A stretch of 33,971 nt of DNA from a bacterium. Lineage in GTDB: Bacteria > SM23-31 > JAUVVT01. Each line of letters begins with the position of its first letter. Within the stretch, counting starts at the first letter, position 1. Below the pieces are notes generated by a model. The model ran no database searches. It was given only the letters and a program-made list of their open reading frames with translations, and was not told where the DNA came from. A program made the position numbers and the translations under genes. Shown piece after piece: positions 17,413 through 27,618 of this stretch. The DNA lies in the NCBI GenBank assembly GCA_030616165.1, contig JAUWXV010000007.1, positions 1 through 33,971 on the forward strand, read 5' to 3'.

Positions 17413-17699
17413 AGTAAAAACAAGAACTTATATCATATTTCTGACACAAAAGTCAGTTGTTCTCTATCCGGAACTTGCCGAATCTTGTCATTCTTGTGGC
17501 AAAATTTGTGTTTTTCTTCAACACTATTATATATACTCTTAAAATATAATTAAATATTCAACCTTTTTCAAGTAAAAATGTAAAAAATCTTTTAAAATGT
17601 ATTTTTACTTCAATTAAATATAGGGTCAGAAAAATGCCTGCACACTGTGTTCTGCCCTTTTTTATATTTTCAATCTCTTTATATTTCAACCAAATGTAG

Positions 17700-17790
17700 G
17701 GGTTCGATTTATCGAATCCGTTATAATATAAATTTTAAATTTAACGTAGGGGCGAACCGCCGGCTTGCCCGCCTATGGAGGGGTCGCCCT
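17700..17790. repeat. Cluster of intergenic palindromic repeats
   Basis: GGTTCGATTTATCGAATCC and TAGGGGCGAACCGCC...GGGGTCGCCCT, both preceded by 'gtagg', as in other palindromes in the window. Confidence 0.5.
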
Positions 17791-18445
17791 CTTTCCTAAT
17801 AGCCAACAGCAAATAGCTAAAAACCAAAAAAGTTCTTGCTTTTACGAACATTATTTATTATATTTATAATATGATATTATTATCAATAACAAATAATAAA
17901 TTCGTTTATAGTAAGTACACCCGTTATCGAGTATATTCAATGGGAAAAAAAATACCAGAGTTACAATCACAACAACTATATTTTATAATGATTTATCTAT
18001 TTTTTTCAGAAAAAAATATGGTTTTTCAGAAAAAAATAAATTTTAAATACACTCATAAATATTTGTATTTCAATGAATAACGGATGGTTAAAAAGATTTG
18101 AAAAAATGGAAAAAGTGGGAAAAATGGGAAAAATGGGAATTTTTTCCCACGAAATTAAGTAAATATTCCCACATAACGGAGTATTTTTACAGGAAAAGTA
18201 AAGAAAATACCAAAATGTAATAAAGTAAATCTCTATGATATTTAAATTGATTTTGTTTAAAAACATTCTTATTTTAAACATCAAGAAAATAGAAAATTCT
18301 GATGTTTATTGTATCTTGCCAATTCTTGCCACTTTTGATAATAAATAGTGTATTTTGTATGGTAGTTTTAATATAAAATACATGCTTAAGCCGGATGAGG
18401 TTTCTTTAAATTACAATTTTAGTTTAAATATCAAGGAGGCACATT

Positions 18446-19330
18446 ATGTATTCTTGGATAAAAAAAACAAATAAAATAATCGTTTTATTAGCAATAATTT
18501 ATTTATTGTTTTTAAAGACAGTTATTGCTGCAGAATTGAGTCCTGCTGTAGGAACCAATGGCACTTTCAATATACCTGATTACAGTGCAAAGGAAGATGG
18601 TGTTCAATTGTATACACAGGCTGTAAAATGGGTTAATAAGATGAAGAAGGTTAATTCGGCAGCACAGGAAGAGAGCCAGGCTGTGCTCAGGCAGCACGCC
18701 GATGAGTCAGCATTCCTAATCCTGCAGAAGGCAGTGAAAGAGGAGGACGAAGAAGGATTTGTACCTCTTTTCAATGGTAAAGACCTCAGCGGTTGGACAG
18801 GCGATACCATAAGCTACGTTGCTGAAAACGGAAAAATCGTTGTATACCCCAGGCGTGGTAGTGGTGGAAACCTGTATACGGAAAAGGAATACAGCAACTT
18901 TATACTGCGTTTTGAATTCAAACTCACGCCCGGTGCCAACAATGGACTGGGGATTCGCGCCCCTCTGTCAGGCGATGCGGCGTATGTGGGAATGGAGCTT
19001 CAGATACTTGACAACACCGCTGATAGATATAAGAACCTCAGACCGTATCAGTTTCACGGTTCTATCTACGGCGTCGTCCCGGCGAAACGAGGATACCTTA
19101 AGCCTGTCGGTGAATGGAATTTCGAGGAAGTCATCGCAAACGGCCCTCAGATTACCATCAAACTCAACGGTGTTACGATAGTTGACGCTGACATTGACAA
19201 AGCCAGTACACCTGAGACGATGGATGGAAGAAAGCACCCGGGATTAAAGCGAGACAAAGGTCATATAGGATTCCTTGGCCATGGCTCCAATCTTGAGTTC
19301 CGTAATATCAGGATTAAGGAATTAAAATAA
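18446..19330 (+). CDS. DUF1080 / 3-keto-disaccharide hydrolase family protein, exported
   Basis: 'FVPLFNGKDLSGWTGD...NFILRFEFKLTPGANNGLGIRAPL...GMELQILDN...GSIYGVVPAKRGYLKPVGEWNFEEVIANGPQITIKLNGVTIVDADI...KGHIGFLGHGSNLEFRNIRIKEL' is the classical DUF1080 pattern; signal peptide. Confidence 0.9.
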   Translation: MYSWIKKTNKIIVLLAIIYLLFLKTVIAAELSPAVGTNGTFNIPDYSAKEDGVQLYTQAVKWVNKMKKVNSAAQEESQAVLRQHADESAFLILQKAVKEEDEEGFVPLFNGKDLSGWTGDTISYVAENGKIVVYPRRGSGGNLYTEKEYSNFILRFEFKLTPGANNGLGIRAPLSGDAAYVGMELQILDNTADRYKNLRPYQFHGSIYGVVPAKRGYLKPVGEWNFEEVIANGPQITIKLNGVTIVDADIDKASTPETMDGRKHPGLKRDKGHIGFLGHGSNLEFRNIRIKELK

Positions 19331-19503
19331 AGTTAAATAATTAGCATTAAATCAAAAACAAGCGTTCACATACTCAGGCATACATTCGCAAATTACCTCG
19401 TAATGACTGAAGTTGATATTTATACAGATTCCAAATTATTTTTAACTTTTGACTGAATTTGTAATAACAATTATTGAAATTAATAAGACATAGAGGTTTA
19501 AAT

Positions 19504-20511
19504 ATGGATTATGTTTTACCAGACAAGTATAAACTGACAGAAGACTTTTTAAAACTTACCGAAGAAAAAACAAAATCAGGCGGCATCGGTATAATAATGC
19601 CCGGAGGAAAAGGGCATATCCCGGTATTATATGCAAAAGGGAAATGTCTTCCTGAGGCATGGGAGAATTCAATTATTGCACTATGGGCACACGGAACATT
19701 ATTAAAAACGCAATATGATAAAAAGGAAGACCCTCCGAGCAAAGACGCCGCAATGATAATGGTTATTGAAGACCCTTTATCAGAGCCGATGATTCACCTG
19801 TCATTTCCTGGAGGAGTCGAAGACCTGGAAGAATACCGACAGGAAGTTGTCGAAGGGACAAAGAACCACTGGATAAGAGACCCTGACAATCCAGAAGATA
19901 CGCGGTGGGAATATACCTATAATGAAAGAATGACTGGTTATAAAGTGCCGGGATTAGAAAAGCCGATAAACCAATTAGAAGAGATGGCACAAGCATTGGC
20001 AGATGTTCCCATAACGCGAAGAGCGCAAATAATAACATGGCAGCCGTGGATGGATAACGGCATAGACGACCCCGCCTGCTGGCAGTCACTGTGGGGAAGA
20101 ATCATGAGAGACAGTTCCGGAGCAGAACTGTATTCAGACGAGACAGGACAGGCACATCTCAATTTAAACATGAGATTCAGAAGCAGGGATGCCTATAAGG
20201 CAGCATTTATGAATGACTTTGCATTTATCCACCTCGCAAAAAACTTGACAGACAGAATATCTGAACTTAGAGGAGAAGAAATCAAACTCGGAAGGTTTGT
20301 AGATCAGTCAGACTCTTATCATATATACGGCAGTTATTTTGATGAATTTTCAAACCACTTTCTCAAACTATTATTTGCAAGAACCTTTGAAAAGAGAACA
20401 TGGAGACTGGATGCAGAGTTCGTTCAGGACATAATTGCTGAAGCAAAACCAAAAATTAAGGAGAAAATAGCAAATCAAGATGCAAAATATGCAAAATTCA
20501 AGCAAATATAA
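19504..20511 (+). CDS. Thymidylate synthase-fold protein (ThyA / dCMP hydroxymethylase superfamily)
   Basis: 'RRAQIITWQPWMDNGIDDPACWQSLWGRI...LNLNMRFRSRDAYKAAFMNDFAFIHLAKNLTDRISELRGEEIKLGRFVDQSDSYHIYGSYFDEF' keeps the TS-like Cys, RS.D, N and D.HIY motifs; ATG 19504 preferred. Confidence 0.7.
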   Translation: MDYVLPDKYKLTEDFLKLTEEKTKSGGIGIIMPGGKGHIPVLYAKGKCLPEAWENSIIALWAHGTLLKTQYDKKEDPPSKDAAMIMVIEDPLSEPMIHLSFPGGVEDLEEYRQEVVEGTKNHWIRDPDNPEDTRWEYTYNERMTGYKVPGLEKPINQLEEMAQALADVPITRRAQIITWQPWMDNGIDDPACWQSLWGRIMRDSSGAELYSDETGQAHLNLNMRFRSRDAYKAAFMNDFAFIHLAKNLTDRISELRGEEIKLGRFVDQSDSYHIYGSYFDEFSNHFLKLLFARTFEKRTWRLDAEFVQDIIAEAKPKIKEKIANQDAKYAKFKQI

Positions 20512-20655
20512 GTTTTGAAATTAAAAAATCCCTCCTTACTCCTTCTGGTGATGTTCCTAATCAATATCATCTTCTTGAACTGCTCTTATTTTATATTTGT
20601 TAATCCCGTTAATTCATATCATAATGTTATTATGGTTTTAAGTCTTTAGTAAATT

Positions 20656-20698
20656 CTCTGCACGGATGAGGTCGGCGGTTCAACCCCTCTCTGTTCCA
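20656..20698 (+). pseudogene. Degenerate tRNA-Ala-like 3' fragment (possible decayed att site)
   Basis: ctctgcacggatgaggtcggcggttcaacccctctctgttcca resembles the TGCAC anticodon region through T-loop and acceptor of a tRNA-Ala, but the T-stem does not pair well. Confidence 0.35.
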
Positions 20699-21086
20699 AT
20701 AATTTTAATAGTATATAATGTCTCAAGTCCCCACTTTTTGATAATTAACGATTTCCAGGATTATTTTATATAACAAGAATTTGATTTGAAAATTTTATTA
20801 ATTTTTTTTAAAAACATACCCCAATTCACAACCAATTAGAATTTATTTTCAAAATAAATTATTATTCCTTGATTTTTAAATTTAAAATATTAAATTTAAA
20901 AAAGTAAAATTATTACAAATCTCAATAGAAGTCGAGTTAACCTCTATTATTGCTGCTGAATGATACATTAAGTATGAAAGAAAGTTATTAGAAATTCCCA
21001 TTTAAAAATAAAGAAATATTTGTTGCAAATATAATAAGAATTATATTAAACATAATATTTAATCAAAAATTAATGTAGGAGGAATT

Positions 21087-22430
21087 ATGGAATCAATAAA
21101 TCGACGGGGGTTTTTAAAAAAATCTACAGTTGCCGCTGCAGGTATGATTGTGGCTGCTCCTGCAATAAAAAAAGGTTGGGCAAAGAACAGTCCTAATGAA
21201 ACAATTAACATTGCGGTCACAGGTATTCGGAGTCGGGGCAGAAGTCACTATAGAACCTTCGCCGCACTCCCTGATGTTAATGTTATAGCAATTTGTGATA
21301 TTGATGAGAGACTATTCCCCAAAGCAGTGGAATCGATAGAAAAAATGAGCGGCAAAAAACCGAAGACTTATGTGGATTTTCGGAAGATGCTCAATGATAG
21401 AGATATTGACGCTGTTTCGATTGCGACTCCCGACCACTGGCATGCGTTACAGACTATATGGGCATGTCAGGCAGGTAAGGACGTATATGTAGAAAAACCG
21501 GTTTCATATACGGTAGATGAAGGTCGAAAAGCGGTTCAGGCGGCCAGAAAATATAATCGCATTGTTCAAGCAGGTACACAGGGCAGAAGCAATAGGGTTA
21601 ACATTGAGGCTGTGAAACTTCTGCATGATGGTTATATAGGGGATGTTTACATGGCTAAAGGGCTTTGTTTCAAGCCTCGAGACAGTATAGGGCGTGTAAA
21701 GAATAGTCCAATTCCTGAGGGAGTTCATTGGGACATCTTTCTTGGTCCTGCACCATATCGTCCATTCAATGAAAACAGATTTCATTATAACTGGCATTGG
21801 TTCTGGGATACCGGAACTACAGATATGGGAAATCAGGGTATTCACCAGATGGATGCGGCACGATGGGGTATAAATAAACGTGTTCATCCCATTAGAATTC
21901 ATGGTACAGGAAACTATTATACATTTGATTCTGACCAGGAAACTCCCAATACTCAGATTACTACCTTTGAATATGAAGATGGCAAAATATTGCAGTTTGA
22001 AGTCCGCGGTTTATACACAAATGCTGAAGATGGTATCACGATAGGTAATCTATTCTTTGGTTCGGAAGGATGGATGCATTTTGCAAATGGTCAATTTAAA
22101 ACATATTTCGGGCGGAAAAATGAACCCGGTAAAAGTATGTCAAGGAAAGACCTTGCATCCGACCCAATGGACCTTGCAGGTCCGGTAGGTGACCCACATT
22201 TTAGTAATTTCATTGATTGCGTGAGGTCCCGAAAAATGGAGGACCTTAAATCGGATATCTTAGAGGGACACATGTCAACTGCTCTCTGTCATCTTGGTAA
22301 TGTTTCATACCGTACCGGACGAAAACTCATGTTTAATCCCTATGCTGAAAAATTCATCGATGATGACGATGCAAATTCATACCTGAAGCGAGTTTACCGT
22401 CATCCTTATGCGGCGCCCGATGAAGTATAA
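21087..22430 (+). CDS. Tat-exported Gfo/Idh/MocA family oxidoreductase, copy 1
   Basis: Twin-arginine 'NRRGFLKKSTVAAAGMIVAAPAIKKGWA', Rossmann 'INIAVTGIRSRGRSHYR', 'DVYVEKPVSYTVDEGRKAVQAARKYNRIVQAGTQGRS' (EKP motif). Confidence 0.9.
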   Translation: MESINRRGFLKKSTVAAAGMIVAAPAIKKGWAKNSPNETINIAVTGIRSRGRSHYRTFAALPDVNVIAICDIDERLFPKAVESIEKMSGKKPKTYVDFRKMLNDRDIDAVSIATPDHWHALQTIWACQAGKDVYVEKPVSYTVDEGRKAVQAARKYNRIVQAGTQGRSNRVNIEAVKLLHDGYIGDVYMAKGLCFKPRDSIGRVKNSPIPEGVHWDIFLGPAPYRPFNENRFHYNWHWFWDTGTTDMGNQGIHQMDAARWGINKRVHPIRIHGTGNYYTFDSDQETPNTQITTFEYEDGKILQFEVRGLYTNAEDGITIGNLFFGSEGWMHFANGQFKTYFGRKNEPGKSMSRKDLASDPMDLAGPVGDPHFSNFIDCVRSRKMEDLKSDILEGHMSTALCHLGNVSYRTGRKLMFNPYAEKFIDDDDANSYLKRVYRHPYAAPDEV

Positions 22431-22454
22431 GGAAAATTTATTTCCATATTTGTA

Positions 22455-22486
22455 ATAATCCCCGTTTTAATTATGGGATTTTTTCA
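22455..22486 (+). terminator. Putative Rho-independent terminator between the oxidoreductase copies
   Basis: AATCCC..GGGATT hairpin followed by a T-rich run. Confidence 0.5.
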
Positions 22487-22657
22487 TTATATTGTAAAAA
22501 TTTACTCATTAAAAGAAGGAAAAAAATTAGAATCTTCTTTACTTCATTAATAACACTGGGGGGAAATTTGTTTATTAAAAAAGTGTGTTTCTTACTCTTT
22601 GTTTTATCAAAAAAATAATATTAAATTAACTTTTATAAAAAAAATGGAGAATAAATT

Positions 22658-24031
22658 ATGGAATCAATAAATCGCCGAGGATTTTTAAAGAAATCCGCAG
22701 TTGCCGCTGCAGGTATGGTAGTTGCCGCTCCTGCGATAAAAAAGGGTTGGGCAAAGAACAGTCCAAATGAAACTATCAATATTGCTGTTACAGGTATCCG
22801 CAGTAGAGGTGGGGCTCATATTCGAAGCTTTTGTGGAATTCCGAATGTAACAGTCACTGCAATTTGTGATATTGATGAGAACCTGTTTCCTGAATCTGTG
22901 GCGCGAATAGAAAAATTGACCGGTAAAAAGCCAAAGACATATGTGGATTTTCGGAAAATGCTTGAGGATAAGGACATAGATGCAGTTTCGATTGCAACAC
23001 CCGACCACTGGCATGCATTACAGACTATCTGGGCTTGTCAGGCAGGCAAGGACGTATATGTAGAAAAACCGGTCTCATATACGGTTGATGAAGGTCGTAA
23101 GGCGGTTCAGGCAGCGAGAAAATATAACCGTGTTGTTCAAGCAGGTATGCAGAATCGAAGCAGTCAATCAGTCAGAGCGGCTATGAAGTTTCTTCATGAT
23201 GGAAACTTGGGTGAGATATATATGGCAAAAGGGCTTTGTTATAAACCGCGAGCAAGCATTGGCCACAAAAAAGACAGTCCAATCCCGAAGGGAGTCAATT
23301 GGGACCTATTTCTTGGACCCGCACCTTACCGTCCTTTTAATGAAAACAGGTTTCATTACAACTGGCATTGGTTCTGGGACACTGGTACAACAGACATGGG
23401 TAATCAGGGTATTCATGAAATGGATAAAGCCAGATGGGGTCTGAATAAGCGTGTTCATCCTGTGAGAATTCACGGTACCGGGCATTATTATGTCTGGGAT
23501 TCCGACCAGGAGACACCAAATGTACAACATGCTACTTTTGAATATGAAGATGGAAAGGTACTGCAATTTGAAGTCCGCGGCTTATTTACTAATGATGAAG
23601 GCGGCGAAACAATCGGTAATCTTTATTACGGTTCTAAAGGATGGATGACTTCGGCTGGAGATTTCCAAACCAATATTAGTGAAATTGTTTTACGACCGGA
23701 TGGATTTTCTAGATACGAGGAAAAACCTGGCCCTAACTTCTCTAAAGGAGCAATTAAAGATGACCCTTTGAACCTTGTGGGAACGGTAGGAGGCGGTCAC
23801 TGGGAAAACTTTATTGATTGTATGAGGTCAAGACGATGGCAGGACTTAAATGGTGATATATTAGAAGGACATATGTCAACCTCCCTTTGTCATTTGGGTA
23901 ATATAGCATGTAGATTAAGAAGAACACTCATCTTCAATCCATATTCGGAAAAGTTCGTTAATGATGATGACGCAAACTCATACCTGAAGAGAGTTTACCG
24001 TCATCCTTATGCAGTCCCCGATGAAGTATAG
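22658..24031 (+). CDS. Tat-exported Gfo/Idh/MocA family oxidoreductase, copy 2 (tandem paralogue)
   Basis: Nearly identical signal peptide and co-linear with 21087-22430; shared C-terminus 'DDDANSYLKRVYRHPYAxPDEV'. Confidence 0.9.
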   Translation: MESINRRGFLKKSAVAAAGMVVAAPAIKKGWAKNSPNETINIAVTGIRSRGGAHIRSFCGIPNVTVTAICDIDENLFPESVARIEKLTGKKPKTYVDFRKMLEDKDIDAVSIATPDHWHALQTIWACQAGKDVYVEKPVSYTVDEGRKAVQAARKYNRVVQAGMQNRSSQSVRAAMKFLHDGNLGEIYMAKGLCYKPRASIGHKKDSPIPKGVNWDLFLGPAPYRPFNENRFHYNWHWFWDTGTTDMGNQGIHEMDKARWGLNKRVHPVRIHGTGHYYVWDSDQETPNVQHATFEYEDGKVLQFEVRGLFTNDEGGETIGNLYYGSKGWMTSAGDFQTNISEIVLRPDGFSRYEEKPGPNFSKGAIKDDPLNLVGTVGGGHWENFIDCMRSRRWQDLNGDILEGHMSTSLCHLGNIACRLRRTLIFNPYSEKFVNDDDANSYLKRVYRHPYAVPDEV

Positions 24032-24070
24032 TAAGTGTCCGATTTATTGAACTATTTACTCTTAACTATT

Positions 24071-24106
24071 ATTCCCCATCCACCGAGTACTCGGGGGATG
24101 GGGAAT
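24071..24106. repeat. Intergenic hairpin repeat ATTCCCCATC..CCGAGTACTCGG..GATGGGGAAT
   Basis: Inverted repeat with the same CCGA-N-TCGG core as 8685-8728. Confidence 0.65.
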
Positions 24107-24298
24107 ATATATAAAACCTCTTTTCCGTTACAGGAAGACCCGCATGGACAGAGACTTCATCTTTCAAAGACAGTAGGGATTTCCTGTCCGCCTCCGGCGG
24201 GAATATATTGAACCCCTGTAATTTCCCCAAAAATTTAGGGGCAATCCTCGGGTTGTCCCTGCTGAATTTTCATTTTTTTCCGTGTCATCTTAATTGGT

Positions 24299-25750
24299 TC
24301 ATAAATTAGGCGAGGAAAAATCTAAATACTGAACGGCATTTTTTAATCTTCTTAAAACTGCCTCTTTTCCTAAAAGTTCCATAACCTCAAAAATTCCCGG
24401 ACTGATTCCGAATCCAGTTATAGCAAGTCTTGCCGGGTGAATATATTTACTTGCACTAATATTTTTTAATTCTGCTAATTGCCTTAAAGATTTTTCTATA
24501 GTATCTTTATTAAAAACTTTCAATTTTTCCAGAGAATTAAATAAATCCATCAGTCTCTCTTTTATATTATTTTTCCAGTATTTATTCTCAGCAGGTTGGT
24601 CGTAATGGGAGGGATCTTCAAAGAAGTAATATCCATACTCGGCAAATTCACTTAGTTTTTTTACTCTACTTTTGAGGATTTCTATTACTTCTAACAAATA
24701 AGACTTTTTTTCTTCCGCAATTTTTTCATCGATTATTCTCATTTTTATCCAGAATGGCAGGACAAACGGAAGAAGTTCATAATTTTCCTTTGATGAAATA
24801 TACTTTCCGTTCATCCATTCTAATTTTTTTATATCAAATATTGCATTGTTTTTTGAAATTCCTTTTAAGGAAAAAAGTTCAATTAATTCCGTTTTATTGA
24901 AAAGTTCGCGTTCATTTCCAGGAGACCAGCCAAGAAGAGCAAGAAAATTAAACATTGCTTCAGGGAGAATGCCAATATCTATATATTCATCAAGAGAGAC
25001 CGCTCCGAATCTTTTGCTCAGTTTTTTCTTATTCATTCCAAAAATAAGTGGGAGATGTCCAAAACTTGGAACTTCAAAACCAAGTGCTTTATGGAGTAAT
25101 ATCTGTTTCGGAGTGTTTGAAAGATGGTCGTCACCCCTTATTATGTGAGTGATTTTCATATCTTGGTCATCTGAAACAGCCGCAATTTGGTAAGTAGGTG
25201 TATTGTCAGACCTTGATATTATAAAATCGTCAATTTCAGAATTATTTACTTTAATTTTACCGTGTATAAGGTCATCATACTCGGTAATCCCTTCTAAAAT
25301 AAGAAATCTTACTACCCTTGGCAGCTCTTTTGATTCAAATTCCTCTTTTTGTTTTTCCGGGAGTTGAAGACAGGTTCTTGGATATTTGAAAGGAATACCT
25401 CTTTTCTCAGTCTCTTTTCGCATTTTTGCTAGCAGTTCAGGACTACAGTAACAATAATATGCCTTCTTTTCTTTCAGGAGTTTATGAATATTTTTATTGT
25501 GATTTTTGATATTTTTAGATTGAAAAACTGGTTCTTCATCCCAATCTATTCCGAGCCATTTAAGGTTATCAAATATCATTTGAGTGAATTCATCTTTTGA
25601 ACGCTCTTTATCTGTGTCTTCGATTCTTAGAAGAAATTTCCCTTTGTTTTTTCTGGCAAAAAGCCAGTTAAAGATTGCTGTGCGAATCCCTCCAGTATGC
25701 AGCGCTCCTGTTGGACTTGGTGCAAACCTCACTCTTATCTCTTGATTCAT
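24299..25750 (-). CDS. gltX: Glutamyl-tRNA synthetase
   Basis: 'RFAPSPTGALHTGGIRTAIFNWLFARKNKGKFLLRIEDTDKERS' HIGH-like region and 'KKLSKRFGAVSL' KMSKS-like motif. Confidence 0.95.
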   Translation of the reverse strand: MNQEIRVRFAPSPTGALHTGGIRTAIFNWLFARKNKGKFLLRIEDTDKERSKDEFTQMIFDNLKWLGIDWDEEPVFQSKNIKNHNKNIHKLLKEKKAYYCYCSPELLAKMRKETEKRGIPFKYPRTCLQLPEKQKEEFESKELPRVVRFLILEGITEYDDLIHGKIKVNNSEIDDFIISRSDNTPTYQIAAVSDDQDMKITHIIRGDDHLSNTPKQILLHKALGFEVPSFGHLPLIFGMNKKKLSKRFGAVSLDEYIDIGILPEAMFNFLALLGWSPGNERELFNKTELIELFSLKGISKNNAIFDIKKLEWMNGKYISSKENYELLPFVLPFWIKMRIIDEKIAEEKKSYLLEVIEILKSRVKKLSEFAEYGYYFFEDPSHYDQPAENKYWKNNIKERLMDLFNSLEKLKVFNKDTIEKSLRQLAELKNISASKYIHPARLAITGFGISPGIFEVMELLGKEAVLRRLKNAVQYLDFSSPNL

Positions 25751-25766
25751 AATTTATCTGACCTTC

Positions 25767-26129
25767 TTAAGTCTTCTCTAATTGTATTTTTTCTCCTGAA
25801 ATTTCAAATGATTCTTTGTTGACATTGAATTTAATACCACCTATAACTCCAGCGATAATATTATATAATCCAGTAAAAAATATTGAAATAATTGTTGAAA
25901 CTGTCGCATAAAAAAATGATAAAAATAAAACTAGAAAAATCCCTGCAAATCCAGTAAGTCTCACTGCCTCTTCTTCAAATTCGCCGATCTCGAAGGATTG
26001 GAGAAAATTCTGAAAAATACTAAAAATTACTACATAAAAAAGGGATAAAAGAAATCCAATTATAAGAAATATTATAAAAACAATTTTAGTCACTGACCAT
26101 ATGTTAAACCTCTTTATTTCGTATTCCAT
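25767..26129 (-). CDS. Small membrane protein, DUF3566-like
   Basis: 'IKRFNIWSVTKIVFIIFLIIGFLLSLFYVVIFSIF' and second TM 'FFYATVSTIISIFFTGLYNIIAGVIGGIKF'. Confidence 0.5.
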   Translation of the reverse strand: MEYEIKRFNIWSVTKIVFIIFLIIGFLLSLFYVVIFSIFQNFLQSFEIGEFEEEAVRLTGFAGIFLVLFLSFFYATVSTIISIFFTGLYNIIAGVIGGIKFNVNKESFEISGEKIQLEKT

Positions 26130-26490
26130 TGTCCGCTCCTTTTTTAAAATTTAACTATTATTTATTTCCGTTTTCTTAAAAATAATAAATCCTAAATGTT
26201 CGTTAAAATTTAATTATCTTATATTTTAAATTATTTTAATAGAAATATAATTAAAAGTCAAGAAAGAATTATTTTCATTTAAATGTATATTTTCCTTGAA
26301 ATATTTTATTTTAAAACTTATATTTATTAAAAGAAATTTTGCTCCGATTATTTCGTTACAGAATACTAACATCATCTTGATAATTTTATATTTCGTCTGC
26401 AATTTTGAGGATTTATCTACATCCTTTTAAATTTAATAAAAAGTCGATTCTTTATTTGTTTTAAAAAGAAAAGTCTGCATATTAAATATT

Positions 26491-27090
26491 ATGGGAAAAA
26501 TTTATAAGGTACCAAATAGAATAGTTTATTTGTATGGTTGGGTATTTTGTATGCTTTTTCTGGTCTGGTTTTTTACAAACAATATATATGTTGCTATTTT
26601 CACTGGAATATTAGGTGTGATTTTTTCTATAATAATGGTCGTAAAACCCCGGATAATGCCCAGGATGAAACTTCTATTTTCCGAAAAAGTACCTGATATA
26701 TTTTTTAATTTGTATCAAAGAGTATTTGGTTCAATTTTTGCCGTAATTTCGGTATTTATCCTGTTTAATTACCGAATTAGTAACTCTTTAGAAATTGGAG
26801 TGCTTTGTATCTTTGTTTTTGGTGGAATGTTAATAATCGATATTCTTTGGCTCATTTACTTCCGGAAAAGTCAGACTTCTGCCGCAAAGTCCTATGTAAT
26901 TTTTAGCTTGATAGTATGCCTGATATTCTGTCTCATTGGAACTGCAATGATTATATTAAACTTACCGTTTGCTATTTCAACAATATTGTTATTGCCAACT
27001 GTGATAGGTATCGCAGTTGTCTGTGGTATTTTTGCTTTATGGAGTAAAAAACAAAAGTCAAATTTGCAGACAGCAAATAATACTGTGTAA
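26491..27090 (+). CDS. Multi-pass membrane protein of unknown function
   Basis: Uninterrupted 199-aa ORF with about six hydrophobic segments. Confidence 0.65.
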   Translation: MGKIYKVPNRIVYLYGWVFCMLFLVWFFTNNIYVAIFTGILGVIFSIIMVVKPRIMPRMKLLFSEKVPDIFFNLYQRVFGSIFAVISVFILFNYRISNSLEIGVLCIFVFGGMLIIDILWLIYFRKSQTSAAKSYVIFSLIVCLIFCLIGTAMIILNLPFAISTILLLPTVIGIAVVCGIFALWSKKQKSNLQTANNTV

Positions 27091-27170
27091 AAGACTCAGG
27101 ACATAAATGCCCTTAGACCAAATTTGCCAGGGTTTTATAAAACAATAAATTTTAGAGAGGAGGTAAAATA

Positions 27171-27617
27171 ATGGATGGTAAGGTCTGGTTGATATGGATG
27201 GTTATCGCTGCAATCTTTATTATTGGTGAGATATTTACCGCAGGATTTTTTCTTTTGTGGTTTGGAATTGGAGCTGCGGCGGCTGGTATCCTGGCGATGC
27301 TTGATTTTGGTGCGGGTTGGCAGTGGGCAGCCTTTATAGTTGTCTCGGGTCTGCTTTTTATTGTTTCAAGAAGGTTCGCCGAAAGGATTACCAAAAAGCA
27401 GCCCCCGGGAATCGGTGCTGATAGGTTTATTGGTATGAAGGGCGTGGTGCTGGAAGAGGTCGATAATACGAAAAATACCGGGCGTGTCAGGATAGAAAAA
27501 GAAGAATGGAGGGCAGATAGCGATACCGGTGAAGTTATACCAGTAGATACAAAAGTTGAAGTTACCAGGTTAGTTGGAACACGTTTAATTGTCAAAACTT
27601 TAAAGGAAGGAGAGTAA
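27171..27617 (+). CDS. NfeD family membrane protein
   Basis: Two TMs then OB-like '[63 protein letters not shown]'; GAGGAGG RBS; immediately upstream of an SPFH gene. Confidence 0.85.
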   Translation: MDGKVWLIWMVIAAIFIIGEIFTAGFFLLWFGIGAAAAGILAMLDFGAGWQWAAFIVVSGLLFIVSRRFAERITKKQPPGIGADRFIGMKGVVLEEVDNTKNTGRVRIEKEEWRADSDTGEVIPVDTKVEVTRLVGTRLIVKTLKEGE

Positions 27618-27618
27618 A

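Noticed and set aside
17871-18080. 69-aa ORF in an AT-rich region
   Set aside because: Low-complexity, no RBS, no recognisable domain.
22560-22616. Short frame LFIKKVCFLLFVLSKK* after GGGGGGAAA upstream of the second oxidoreductase, resembling a signal-peptide-only remnant
   Set aside because: Too short to support as a gene or pseudogene.
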